Below the pieces are notes generated by a model. It worked only from the letters and a program-made list of their open reading frames with translations. It searched no databases and was not told where the DNA came from. Below, piece by piece: positions 22,991-34,773 of a DNA stretch of 64,000 nt. Both the position numbers and the translations under genes were made by a program. The stretch spans positions 18,042,001-18,106,000 of the forward strand of contig OZ038526.1 of NCBI GenBank assembly GCA_964036665.1, given 5' to 3'. Source of the stretch: Gordius sp. MW1 (lineage: Eukaryota; Nematomorpha; Gordioida; Gordea; Gordiidae). The first letter of the stretch is position 1, and every line of letters starts with the position of its first letter.

Positions 22991-23934
22991 TTAAAAATGT
23001 AAAAAATTGAAAATCACTATCGACGATTTTTAGATAGAAACTCATTTACAACATTTTTAGTTTCAGGAGTATATTGCCTGTGGACATAGAGCAACGTTAA
23101 TCCGGTAAGCCTGAAATTAAAAATTAATAAAATCATTAAGTTTACCTTTCTTGTCCAATTGTGCTTCTAAGATATGTTTTAAGTATTTTTAGCACTGTAA
23201 AACACCGCTCATGAGAGCACGTTGTCACAGGTAGGGTTGCTAATATATGTTAAAGAATTTTAATATTAGGATAAAGATCTAGATTGGAGGCATGATTGGA
23301 GAGGTATCCAATGCATTGCTAGATAATATTTCTGAATTGGAGTTTTTAAAGGATGAATACAACGATTTAATTTCAAATGGAAACTGCTCTTCTGATCCTT
23401 CTAGATCATCTTCATAAAATTTTGCTAATATTAAAAAATTATTTAATAATTGAGGGGTGAGCTGAACGGGGTCTTTAATAAAGAGTGTATCAAATCCCAT
23501 AAGTATTTGTTGGTTTTTAGTGAATCGTTCATCTAATTCAGCTAAAAGAGAATCCAAAAAGGGATTATACAACGAGATCCTTTAATAGGCTTCGGGGCAT
23601 GTTGTCTGTATGTTTGATTTTAATGTTTGAAGGCACGTCCTTCTAGGAATAGTAATAAAAAATCATGACCTTTTCCAAATGTTGAAACATTGGTAAAATT
23701 TATAATCAGTATATTATTAACATACCATAAATATTAGGTATTTTTTAAATGTTATCCTTACTATTATCTATTTTAGACTTAACACTGGCAGTATCTAGAA
23801 AAATTATTAGATTTATAGTAAGTAAGTCATATAAAACATTTTCCTTCACAAACTCTCAATAACTAAACTTACCAATTGCTAGGGTTTGATTATTTTTTTT
23901 CTCTTCTTCTTATCCTTATAGAATTAGTACTATC

Positions 23935-25139
23935 CAGGGGCGTATATAGAATTTTTTTTTTTTGGGGGGGGGGGGGGTTTGTAAATATACAATTTTAAAT
24001 TAATAATTTATAACGATTATAAGAGCTCTCTAGTGTTTACACAGCCCAATAATATTTTTTTCAACTTGCCTATAAAACCCTTAAAACAATTAAAATTTTA
24101 ATGCTGCAAAAAATATTGAACATTCTTCTGTTTAAAATCATTTAACAACTGAGCATATTTTGAAAAAAATGAACATTTAAAAAAAACATACTATGCATAA
24201 TAACACCCTACATTTTACACCTCTGAGAGGAATCCCTTGTTTTCCACAGAAGATGATTGTTTCAATTATAACAATGAGTGCTTGTCTTAATTTATAATTA
24301 TTCATCCTATTTTCTTCTGATAATAAATTACAAATTAATTCTTTTTTATTGGTACAAATATTCTCCAATGAATTAAAAGTTTCAATTGAATGCTTATGAT
24401 ATTTAGCAGAAACATGAGCTTTGAAAACTTCCAAAGCATTTTTCCATTTTTAGAATGGACATGTAATTAGGGCTTTTAATTCCTGGTGAGATCCATATTT
24501 ACCAGTTCTTTTGCCCCTAATTACACAGAATTTACAAAAGGCCCTGTGAAGAGACTCAGAATATGCCAACCATGGATATTGTTTCATCCAGGTATAATAG
24601 AATTTCAAATTACGATTACCCTTAGGAAAGGCATATTCTAAAACTGGCTTCCAAATTAAATTAATAAATTTAATCCTTTCCATATTGTCTATATTTTTTT
24701 CAAAAAATTTTCTATATCATAAATAGTTATGTTCTTTGTTGATTCGGTTGTAGAGAGAGGGAATGAAATCTTTGCTAATGAAAAGCATACTATTTGAATT
24801 TATTTAAAGGTCTTACCAGAAGATTCAGGTTTTTATTTTAAGCTGCAATTAATATCTTTTTTGTTAGTTATTTCTTTGATGCAGAAGTCAAGCATAGTAC
24901 CCTTTCTTTTATTCATAGTATTAGAGGAATTCATAAAAGATGGCAGAAACTTTTTTATAACCACAAGGAAAATTTTGTACATTTAAGCGAAAAAAACCCG
25001 TGTTCTTACAAGCTTATTTAAATAACATACTAATTTTGAAATATTTATTATGTAAAGCAAAATGATTTTTTTATCCGCGGGGGGGGGGGGGGGGTTTCAA
25101 CCTCAAACCCCCCCCCCCCCCCCCTTATCTACGCCACTG
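23935..25139 (-). mobile_element. hAT element of 1.2 kb inserted in the third duplicated exon
   Basis: Ends CAGGGGCGTA and TACGCCACTG with adjoining G/C tracts; flanks GTACTATC and GTACTATA match 7 of 8. It carries its own transposase N-terminal fragment on the minus strand. Confidence 0.75.
24177..24683 (-). pseudogene. TTF-type zinc-finger N-terminus of a hAT transposase (broken)
   Basis: The peptide contains FPKGNRNLKFYYTWMKQYPW, then AFCKFCVI, the TTF-finger pattern. After an in-frame TAA (24452-24450) the same frame continues with KYHKHSIETFN and IIFCGKQGIPLRG, typical of DUF4371 hAT proteins. A GT donor follows LRG; the catalytic part is missing from this element. Confidence 0.7.
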
Positions 25140-25769
25140 GTACTATAATTTTCTAAAAAACTAAATTCGAATCTAGAGTGAGTTTGAACAAATAGTAAAT
25201 TACCCTGATCACTAATTGTGATTGTTAGTGTTTGATTATCCTTTTCCTTTTCTTCTTGTCCTCTTCCAGAATTAGTACAATCATTTTCTAAGAAACTAGA
25301 TTCTATATATTTAGCTTATATAATTTATTTATCACCCTGATCTCTAATCGTTAGTGTTTGGTTAACCTGTTCCTCTTCTTCTCTTACTGAATTAGTAGTA
25401 TCATTTTCTAAACTAAATTCTAGAATCTAGAGTGAATTAAAATAATTTGTAAATTACCCTGGCTACTAATTGTCTCCTTTGAAAAGTTAATTTTTTTAGG
25501 GAAGTAGTTATAAATGGAATATCGTTTCATATTAAAATTTCGGAAATGGAATGGGAGCTATCTATCTAAAATTTAAATTCAAATAAAATTTATAAATTTT
25601 GAACATAAAAAAATAGAAAAAGCAACAAAAAACTTAATAAAACTCCCAAAATAATTTATAAATTATAATTATCAGTAATATTTGTGTGCAAATACAATAT
25701 GAAAAATATATTATTTGAAAATCATGGGTAGTGTTCCAACCTTAAAACCACCCTTTCCCTACGCCAATG

Positions 25770-27604
25770 ATAACTTAACTATCAAAGTATAATTAAAGAA
25801 TTGGTTATAATTTTTATAAAAGTGGAAACATGCGGATGCAGTATAGTGAGGTGTAATTGACGGGGGCACTCCGTTTAAAATGTGTTAGATCAAATATTTC
25901 ATTCCCATAAACTATTACCGTTCTTAAGACTATATATCCCAATCGGAGTGAACCTTTAAATTTGTTTAACGACTTGAAACGAGTGAAAGGCGCAAAATAG
26001 TTTATGAGGTTAACAGAAGGATTAATGCATATTTTTATGTGTAGTCTTATATTGTTAATTATAAATTCCGTTTACAATCAAAAATTTGCCAAAACCCTAT
26101 TATTAAATAGTAATGCTGTTTATACTTTTGGCAACTTATATAAAATTAAATATTTAAGCTGTTTGTTTAAAAAAATTTTAATTGATAATTCATTATCAGG
26201 AGAAATGATTGACTGAGACCAATAATTTTATTTCTAACGGAACGTGATAATTGTCGGCATTAGTCTTCAATGTTGAATAAATCTGTTTACAATTTACTAT
26301 TTGGTGTATCCTTAAATTCTTCTTGTTCATAAATTCAAAAAATCAGTCGCTTAGATCTTGTTATAATTTTTTGCTCATAGATTTGTGGATCCAGATGAAC
26401 ATATCTCAAAAGATTATTTAAGAAAACAAGTTAGCTGTATTTTATTTGCGTACAGATTCTGACACTATAATTTTTTTAATAAAAAATCAAATTTTATTAT
26501 AATTATAATTTTTATTTTTAATAGATAAATCTTAATCCTATTCCTTGAACTAGATATTATAAGCGTATCCCAAATTCAAGTTAAATTTTACGTTAATGAC
26601 TAGTGTGTTTTTAATTTTAAAATAAATTTTACAATTTTTAAATGCTCCTCGCATAATCAAATAAAGTTAATAAAATTCATTAGACAAAATCAGTGAAATA
26701 AGTTATAAATAAAAATAATACAAAAATATACTTCATATGGTTTTCAAAACTCAAAAATTTAATTTCATTTGAGGAAATATAGGTAACTAGCTCTAGCTCT
26801 ACCCGACCAAGTACCTTTGACAGAGTCTTTAATAAATCTGTTGTAGGTAATTATTTAATTAATTTTTTTGTTTAAAACCTTTTAAAGTAATTTAATTAGC
26901 GGTGGGAATAAAATGTTTGAAAGTAATTTAATTAGTGGCGGGAATAAAATGTTGAGAAACAATTTATGACACTAATTTATCGTCTGCAGGAGATGCCTAA
27001 TTAGTGGTTGGTTTAAGGCACTAATTAGAAGCAGACGAATATGTAAAAGGCATTCCTCATGCAAATTGAGATGTGCAGTACATCGACCTATCTTAAGGTT
27101 AAGGGCATCCCTCATGCAAATTGAGAAGTGCAGTACATCGACAGGGTTTAAATAGCTGGATTTTTACCCTGCATATCATAATATTTTTTCCCCTACTTAG
27201 AACTCGGTTGTCCTGCTACACCTATCTCCAAAACCCAGACCGCCCTAACCAATACCTTTATTAGTTCATATATATATAGACCGCGAACATTCTTCCCCTA
27301 CGTCCATTGTCAAATATACATATATATTGAATCCTTTCAATAAACAACCCAAATAAAAAATTATAGTATTTTAACTTTGATAATAGGCAAAAAAATGTAT
27401 TGCTGCATTGTAGAAAGTACTATATAGCAAAATGAATGTATCACTCCTGGAATTTACCTTAATTGTTTTGATTTTTTCATCATGCCTTATTTAAACAGCG
27501 CCTCCCATGCATCAAACAATAATCCAGTACTTCAATACCTATTAATTATTTTTAGCAAGAATTATCAAGAGAGTCAATTAAATTTCCTTGTCAGAGATTC
27601 TATA
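25770..27604. other. AT-rich intergenic DNA with two short tandem duplications
   Basis: A roughly 47-bp unit with GTAATTTAATTAG and GGGAATAAAATGTT occurs twice at about 26886-26955. A roughly 59-bp unit (CCTCATGCAAATTGAGA, GTGCAGTACATCGAC) occurs twice at about 27050-27141. No gene is seen. Confidence 0.5.
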
Positions 27605-27612
27605 GCTATAAT

Positions 27613-27761
27613 CATGGGCGTAGCCAGGGGCTAAATTACAGGAAAAAAAATTTTCAATGCAAAATCTTTGAAAAATTAAAAAAGTTATGGTTGCGCCCCT
27701 CTAATTGAATTTTTTAAATGTTTTGCCCGCCCCCCTAATCCAAAACCTGGCTACGCCCATG
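27613..27761. repeat. Complete GGCGTAGCC-type hAT MITE
   Basis: Perfect 16-bp terminal inverted repeat CATGGGCGTAGCCAGG, 149 bp in all, flanked by GCTATAAT on both sides (8-bp target duplication). The best reference copy for the family. Confidence 0.9.
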
Positions 27762-27993
27762 GCTATAATATCATATAACATGTAGCCAAAAACAATATTC
27801 TATATAGATGGTTAAGAAGTTAATACTAGAAAGCATCCATTTGCAGTCGATATTTAAAATATAATCTTAGACTCAATTTAAAATCTTGACATGATGCTAT
27901 TATGCTGGAGGGTAAACGATTTTAGACTGGTCTTAAGGAGATCAGAAGTATAGACCTGCATGGGTGACCCGAGGTCAGATCTGGCCTAGGCCT

Positions 27994-28157
27994 CATAGGC
28001 GTATCTAGGGGGGGGGGGCGGGGAAGGGCGGCCCCCCTTTAAATACAAAATTTCTTAAACTATATTAAATTATGGCTAAAATTTCCAAAAATTATCATTT
28101 TGCCTCTCCCTAAATCATTATTGCTTCCTTCTAATCCCAATTCTGGCTACGCCCATG
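27994..28157. repeat. GGCGTAGCC-type hAT MITE
   Basis: CATAGGCGTATCTAG..CTGGCTACGCCCATG; flanks CTAGGCCT and CTAGGCTT match 7 of 8. An internal G-tract follows the left end. Confidence 0.75.
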
Positions 28158-28303
28158 CTAGGCTTTTAATATCAGAGGCTTTAGATTACGGGGTAAAGAT
28201 TGAAAAACGAGTAGTTAATTTTGTTAAAATAATTTTCCACATTTTGTTTTTTGTTAGTTATGAATATGATGATGCTTAGAACACTTATCTACATAGGCAT
28301 ATG

Positions 28304-29635
28304 TAGTGTTTCGATCTCGTCTCGTCTCGGTCTCGAAAGCAAAATCGCATCGTCTCGGGTGCGATTATTAAAATCTCGATCTCGTCTCGGCAAAGAAAAA
28401 TCTCGATCTCGTCTCGGCGAGAATTCTCGTCTCGACTTTTAAAAATAATTATACTATATATATTTTTTTTTCTGGTTATTACAAATTATTATACAAGATA
28501 TAAATTCGTCATAATGGAACCAATTTTTTATCTCAAACCCCAAAAACAAGCTAGATGAGTAACTTAAGGTAGAAAGCATTATTAGTGTTATATACTACTC
28601 TGCTCGAAGGTATAATGCTAATTAATAGCTTTTATTTCCTGGCTGAGGCTCAGTAAAAGGATAAAGTTTAATAAAATCATCACATTTTAACATTATGAAT
28701 TTATTGAGATCTTATATAATAACGTTGAAATAGTGACAAAAATGCGAGAATAAACATTTAAAAATAATATCATTATTTTTAACGAGTAATTATCTGAACA
28801 TTGCAAATACAATAAAATAGGCATTATTGTTGGAAGAACATGAAAGTTTTGAGATCTCATGTTAATTGCACATATGTAATTAAATTAAAGCTGTTAAATA
28901 TGATTTAAACAATTCTTATTATATATTATAACAACATATTTACTTAATTCATTTATTATTAATTTTGGCATAAAATAATTACATACTAAAAAGGTTTATG
29001 TTCATATATTTTAATTTATTGATAAATCTGACTATTCGAAAACAATCTTTCAGCAGGCACCGAGGTCGCCCGGGTGCTCAGAAAATCTCTAGCCATTGCT
29101 GCTAAATTGGGATAATTATTTTTGTTAATCAACTAATTATATAATATATAAAATTATTTAGTCATTTTTAAAGAATATGTTTGATATATAATAACTGTTA
29201 AAAGCTTTTTTCTGAATCATCTAGGAAGACAGTTTAACTCCTTATTAACTTGAGTAATAAATGTTATAGTAATCCTTATGACGGTAACGTTTAAGATGCC
29301 GTCAAAAAACTGAACTATTGCTTAGGCATTTTTATTGCTTTAAAGCACAATTTACACTTCCTAGTTATATTTAATTTATCCTTAAATACTGTGAAATGTT
29401 TGAGTATAAACAAATTTGAAATTTGCGCCAAGCGGATAATTAGGTGCGTAAGTTTCAAAATCATATTAATTTGCATTTAAACTACTAAATCTCATGAAAT
29501 AAAAATTTATGATTAGCTAAATTGAGTCTAATTAATAAAAATTAAAGCCGAGATCTCGCCAATAAAATCTCGTCTCGTCTCGGTTTTTCGAGACGAGACG
29601 AGACCGAGATTTTTCTCGGTTTTTCCGCATTACTA
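28304..29635 (+). mobile_element. TCTCG-family non-autonomous hAT element, copy 2
   Basis: 1332 bp with TAGTGTTTCGATC and CCGCATTACTA ends, flanked by GGCATATG on both sides (perfect 8-bp duplication). TCTCG/CGAGA clusters fill both ends. The 63-codon frame at 28251-28442 is the repeat translated. Confidence 0.9.
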
Positions 29636-29643
29636 GGCATATG

Positions 29644-30088
29644 CAAAGAAATTCACGAAAAAATAATTTTTAAGAGTTGATCGACTTCACCCACAAGCGT
29701 GCTCTACATTTCAGAAATAGTTCGTGACATGAAACCTCTTCTATATGTTATAATTACGCATATTATAACTATTATTTTATTTTATACGAGTATTTTATTT
29801 TGTTATTCGGGGTTCGGCGGGGTGGGTGGGTAATGTGTCGTTTTATAACTTTATTTTTTTGTGTATATTTACGAGCAGATATCCACATTCTGATGATGGG
29901 AGAATTTTTTTAATTAACCCGGAGGGGTAAGTGGTACATTGGCCGCTAGTGCCAAAGTAATAAAACAATGAGATAGTAGGTATTACAATTAATTAGGGAG
30001 AGGGGGGGGGTTGTAAGAATGGGATAAATCGTATAAGAGAGAGGCTGAGAACAATGAAGTAGACGCTTATGTCAATTAAAAATGCTTG
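29644..30088. other. Intergenic DNA, no gene seen
   Basis: AT-rich with scattered G-runs; nothing recognised. Confidence 0.4.
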
Positions 30089-30649
30089 ATAACTGTCGTG
30101 GTTTCTCCCACATAGTTTACCATAGGCCGATGTTAAACGATCCTGAATTTTGGACTATATTTCCGATCTGAAAATTGCGATTTCTTATTCAGTCCAAAAA
30201 AACAACGAAGTGATGTTTATTGGTTTTTAGGCATCCGTCCGACACTTTCTAAGATAACCCAATCAAAATGAGAGGTAAAATAACTCTGCGCAAAATGTAA
30301 TATATAGGCCAGGGTTAGGGTTATATTTAGTTATTTATTTGATAATATGTATTTATTTATAAAATAGATATTATATATTTTGATATAACTTATTTTGTTT
30401 TAATTGTACATATTACATGCGTATGAATATGCGTGAAAACCGGTCTCAAAAGTGTCGGACGCTTATACCCGAACCATGTTTATTATTTATTTTATCGGAG
30501 ACCACGTGATTTCTATTTTAGCGCAAATCTTAAGACGTTCATAATTGCAAAACGATATTTAATATCAAATACGTTTGCAAGATTTAATAATATTACAATT
30601 GTAAGATTTTAAATGTTTTTTATTTATTTTTTAAGGCTGAAATTTTAAG

Positions 30650-31440
30650 AAACACATTTAAATCGTGGGATGAACTGGCGGAAGCCAAAGAGAAATACGA
30701 GAAATCCGTAGCAATAAATTATTTTATATCTGCTTCTACAAAAATATCCATGAAGAAACACGATCTAACGACATCTTCAGTGTTTAAATACTCTAGTGTA
30801 AGATTTAGCTGCATCAATGGAGGCAAAAAATTTATAAGCTAGTCTAAAGGAATGAGAAGCTCTAAAACAAAAAAAAATTCAATGCCCTAGTTGCTTCTCA
30901 TTCCGTTTGATCCCTACCAACAATGTTCTAGCATTTGTCTTGAGCAAATATGTTCCAGACCATAATCATATATTAGGTATATTTAAATTTTTACAATAAT
31001 TATTTTTTTAGATGAAGAATATTTTAATCATCTTCCTAAACAAAGGATGTTGAATGATGAACAAAAAGTCATTGTGGAAAATGCATTGAATATGGATGGC
31101 AATATGCTTAAATTACAAAAAATTTTAAAGAAATCAGGAAATTTTAATACTTTCTTTTAGATCTCAACAATGTACTAATGCCACCAAAACTTATTCATAA
31201 ATATGGAAGGACTCAACAACTTAAAAGCAAGTTTTATATAGGCAAATAAATATTTTTAAATCTAGATTTTATTAGGACCCCTAAGGTTGTTGAAGAAAAT
31301 GTGTGGGATGTGATGAATACTATTATAAATGGTAACCTATGTTGAAATATCATTAACATGTTTTAGATAAAGAAAACATACCAGCAACTGTCAATATGAA
31401 ATCAACAAAAATATTTCCTAATATATATAATTTATGAATA
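30650..31440 (+). pseudogene. FAR1-like DNA-binding domain gene of the MULE, decayed
   Basis: About 30653-30985 translates to TFKSWDELAEAKEKYE, RFSCINGGKK, an in-frame TAG, then, after a frame change, CPSCFSFRLIP and DHNHILG: the C-x2-C..H-x-H pattern of FAR1/WRKY-GCM1-type fingers found in MULE proteins. After an intron (donor near 30976), a second exon at about 31013-31160 has LPKQRMLNDEQK; further fragments reach 31440. No catalytic transposase core is visible. Broken by at least two stops and one frameshift. Confidence 0.65.
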
Positions 31441-31512
31441 CTACAATAAATTTTATACAATTTTAATGTTTAATAAAAAAGTAGAAAAAGATTATACATC
31501 AATCTATTTGAA

Positions 31513-31950
31513 ATCTGTTATAAATGTTTTAAGGTATTTTGCTATAAGAGTCAAGATCTGTTATAAAAGTTTTAAGGTATTTTGCTATAAGAGTCAATAT
31601 CTGTTATAAAAGTTTTAAGATATTTTGCTATAAGAGTCAAGATCTGTTATAAAAGTTTTAAGGTATTTTGCTATAAGAGTCAATATCTGTTATAAAAGTT
31701 TTAAGATATTTTGCTATAAGAGTCAAGATCTGTTATAAAAGTATTAAGGTATTTTGCTATAAGAGTCAATATCTGTTATAAAAGTGTTAAGGTATTTTGC
31801 TATAAGAGTCAATATCTGTTATAAAAGTTTTATGATATTTTGCTATAAGAGTCAAGATCTGTTATAAAAGTTTTAAGGTATTTTGCTATAAGAGTCAATA
31901 TCTGTTATAAAAGTTTTGAGATATTTTGCTATAAGAGTCAAGATCTGTTA
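31513..31950 (+). repeat. 43-bp minisatellite, about ten copies
   Basis: The unit starts ATCTGTTATAAAAGTTTTAA and ends ATAAGAGTCAA(G/T). Most copies alternate between a GGTATT..CAAT type and an AGATATT..CAAG type, giving an 86-bp higher-order dimer. It lies inside the MULE, downstream of the pseudogene. Confidence 0.9.
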
Positions 31951-32834
31951 TCATCAAAAATTAATTACTTAGATAATAACCATTATAATACAAAATTCTA
32001 TTCAATTTTAATCAATGCTTTATTACTTATGTTTAATAATAAATATATAACAGATAAATGTTATGCAGCAATCAATTTTAAGATTATTTATGTAAATTCA
32101 AATTTTTCTACTTTGCTTCATTTTTACCAACCTAAATTTTGAACTAGATATGTAATATAAGTTGATTATATAATTAGCAAGTTTATGTAACAAAACGATA
32201 ACTTACTAATATTAAACAGTTTTTCGCGGTTTTCTGATAAATAAATAATAAACATCACTTTGTTGCTTTTTTGGACTGAATAAGAAATCGCAATTTTCAG
32301 ATCGGAAATATAGTCCAAAATTCAGGATTGTTTAACATCGGCCTTTACCAAACGCGTATTCCCCCCCCCCTCACCTCTCTCTTCTCGCTTTATGATACGC
32401 GCATTAATGCCAACACGCGTATCCCCCCTCACCTCTCTCTCTCTCTCCTCGCTTTATTATATGCGTACTATTAATGCCAGCTACGCTGGCAGTTCGCTGG
32501 CATTTCAGGTTATGTGTGGATGATCGTACTTAATAATTAATAGTTTTAGTTTCTTTGTTCGCATAATTTTCTCGTTTTTTATATATAGTATAGTTTCCTT
32601 TTGTTCGCGCGGATATATTCGATTGGGATTTATCGGAATAAATTATGTAGTTCTATGTAGTGAAATTAGTTCTAAGAATTTTAGTAATTAATATTCAAAA
32701 CAAATTAAGGTAAGATTAAAATGAGTAGGATATTCACACATATTACACATATTTGTAATTTAAATGGTTGATAGAAATAGTAACTTAACCTAATCCTTAA
32801 TAATAATCTCATTTTGATTTTTACATTTTCTTTA

Positions 32835-34409
32835 ATGGTGTCAGAAGTAATTACTCTTTTTAAATAGGAAAAGAAATGTTTATTGTTTTTATGTATTTAT
32901 CTTTTGGTTGGTTTAATATTAATCAAGATATTTTAGGAGTAAATATAAAGAAGGGAATTATTTTGATTGCTATTGTAACTTAGATTTTTGGGTAATAAGA
33001 AGGGTATGGCAATATTTTTAATTTTTAAATACGATGAGTTAGTTCATAAGTCTCAATAGAATCGCGCGAAGGTAAACATTTTTTATTATGCATGTTTTGT
33101 TCCTTCAATTTTTTCACCTTTTTTTCGCATGAAATTCATTTAATATTTATGAATATGATTGACGCGCATGTGACCGTCAATCGCTGTCTGTCATTGTCCT
33201 TGATTGATCAGCTGGTATCCGACAGTGCGATAATAGAGCGCCGAAGGTATGTGATTCCGGTGCTGCGGGAACCTATTGCGGTTCTGTAAAATTCTGTCGG
33301 TACCTGCTTGATGATCGGAATATGGCGGGTGGACAAGATGACGCGGTGGTATTTAACGTTATGCATGAATGTTGCATGTACAGGTGTGGTCAATATGTAC
33401 TGAAGGATAATTCCAGTGCTTTGGGACGGTAGGGCCAAGCCCGAATGAATTCTGCCGGTACAGAGCAATGCGTGTACGACGAGGTTTAGGATATTAAATT
33501 TAGTTTTGCATGAGCGCACGTTTAACCCAGAAGCGAATTAATGAGACCATTTACGACGCTAAGCGTCGGTACACCTTCGGGTGTGGCGCCTGCGGGTGCG
33601 GCGTCACGGACGCGTTTAATTATTTCGAGGGCTTAATGCCTGTTATGACCTGTTTTTTGGCTTAATGCCGTATCACCTTTAATTAGGTTTGATGAGGTCG
33701 AGTTTATTGGGTGGGCAAGCTTGCTCCTGCGCATGATTTAGTAACCTTTTTTTGGTTAGTTACCGGAACGTAGCATTTAATATGTTGAAAGGTAATACCA
33801 TCGTAGTCAGGTCCAAGGTTACCGTTATGGAGTTCACGACTCTCAGGTGATTATGGTAGGCGGAGTTGCATTTTATGCGAGATACGTCTGATGACAGTTT
33901 ACACTTAGTACTGTCGCTGGTGCCTATGTCGGCGCCGATAGCTGATGTGTGGTATAGCGACGTCACCTTAATTTAACGGAACAATCGTAATCTTGGGTCG
34001 AGAGGCTAGCAGCTCTTATAAAGAAGCGGCCTCAACGACTTAGAGTGGCGAAGATGTTTTTGTCTCACTCTTTGGGGGTAATCAAGAAAACTACTTGGGT
34101 TGCGTCAAACGAAAACAATTGGGTAGAGTATCCCGAACCCAACGACGCTCAGATGTGGAAACCCCCTCCCCCTAGCAAGCTCGATGGGGAAGTGCGATTC
34201 AATTTTGGTGGTTAACAATGAAATCAAATCGAGAATACCAATTAAAAGACCGAACCAAAAAATGATCCAGGAAACGTTTAATACAAATCGATACGTACGC
34301 CGGAACAAAAGACAAGTGAAAAACGTAATGCGGTCAAGAACGCAGGTCCGATGACGTGCTAATAGAGAGTCAACACTCAGGTCGGAGGAGGTTATCTTGA
34401 AGGGTATGG
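32835..34409 (+). other. Internal region of the LTR element, no recognisable gene
   Basis: Higher GC than its surroundings. Short frames on both strands (for example 33208-33519 minus, 33760-33966 minus) show no known domain. Ends in a purine-rich stretch before the 3' LTR. Confidence 0.5.
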
Positions 34410-34773
34410 TGTCGTAATTTCTCCCACATAGTTTACCATGCGCGTATTTCCCCCCCCCCCACCTCTCTCTCCTCGCTTTATGATACGCGCATTAATGCCA
34501 ACACGCGTATCCCCCCTCACCTCTCTCTCTCTCTCCTCGCTTTATTATACGCGTACACTTATAGGGACTTATCGGAACATATCGGAATAAATTATGTAGT
34601 TTATGAAGTGAAATTAATTCTATGAATTATAGTAATTAATATTCAGAGCAAATTAAGGTAAGATTAAAATGAGTAGAATATTCACACATATTTGTAATTT
34701 AGAGAGTTGATAGAAATAGTAACTTAACCTAATCCTTAATAATAATCTCATTTTGGTTTTGACATTTTCTTTA
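34410..34773 (+). repeat. 3' LTR, keeping the unoccupied MULE target
   Basis: TGTCGTAATTTCTCCCACAT, then TTTACCATGCGCGTATT runs straight through the point where the 5' LTR is split by the MULE. Confidence 0.75.

Larger units (their letters stand above)
23030..25426 (-). pseudogene. Decayed hAT transposase gene (ZMYM1/DUF4371-like) with triplicated exons
   Basis: Minus-strand pieces: three related exons (25426-25336, 25302-25204, and 25172 to 23873 split by an insertion) each encode FLEND-x-TNS, an acidic patch, NQTL and usually DQG before a GT donor. A segment at about 23645-23279 has CPEAY, an in-frame TAA, then NPFLDSLLAELDERF. About 23256-23155 reads LPVTTCSHERCF and LKTYLRSTIG, the hAT C-terminal dimerisation region; a last piece (about 23120-23030) follows an intron. 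The stops and the insertion disable it. Family membership is firm from the C-terminal motifs; subfamily is tentative. Confidence 0.65.
18237..25769 (-). mobile_element. Large decayed hAT transposon with at least three nested hAT elements
   Basis: Ends CATAGGCGTA (18237) and TACGCCAATG (ending 25769) are inverted; flanks are ATAACTTT and ATAACTTA, a 7/8 match for the 8-bp hAT target duplication. Transposase-derived exons lie on the minus strand between about 25426 and 23030. Inside lie complete hAT-type elements at 19018-19867, 20180-21847 and 23935-25139, each with its own 8-bp duplication. Confidence 0.6.
30125..32343 (+). mobile_element. MULE (Mutator-like) DNA transposon with 97-bp terminal inverted repeats
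   Basis: Ends GGCCGATGTTAAAC and GTTTAACATCGGCC; about 97 bp of inverted identity with three mismatches by eye. Flanks TTTACCATA (30116-30124) and TTTACCAAA (32344-32352) form a 9-bp target duplication with one mismatch, as expected for MULEs. It carries a decayed FAR1-type gene and a minisatellite. Confidence 0.85.
30094..32834 (+). repeat. 5' LTR, interrupted by the MULE
   Basis: LTR bases are 30094-30124 and about 32353-32834 (32344-32352 is the MULE target duplication). It contains CCTCACCTCTCTCT, ACGCGTAT and TAATATTCA stretches shared with the 3' LTR, plus about 160 bp the 3' copy lacks. Confidence 0.7.
30094..34773 (+). mobile_element. Non-autonomous LTR retrotransposon with a MULE inside its 5' LTR
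   Basis: Two related direct repeats (TGTCGT..TTTCTTTA) bound the element, with ATAAC at 30089-30093 and 34774-34778 as a 5-bp target duplication. A primer-binding-like TGGTGTCAGAAG follows the 5' LTR. The interior of about 1.57 kb has no gag or pol, so it is a TRIM/LARD-like element dependent on another for movement. Confidence 0.75.

Noticed and set aside
31513-31950. CRISPR-like array
   Set aside because: The 43-bp units are contiguous with no unique spacers; it is a minisatellite in an animal transposon.
33208-33519. 103-codon minus-strand frame in the LTR element interior
   Set aside because: No recognisable domain, no splice or start context, and it lies in a non-autonomous element.
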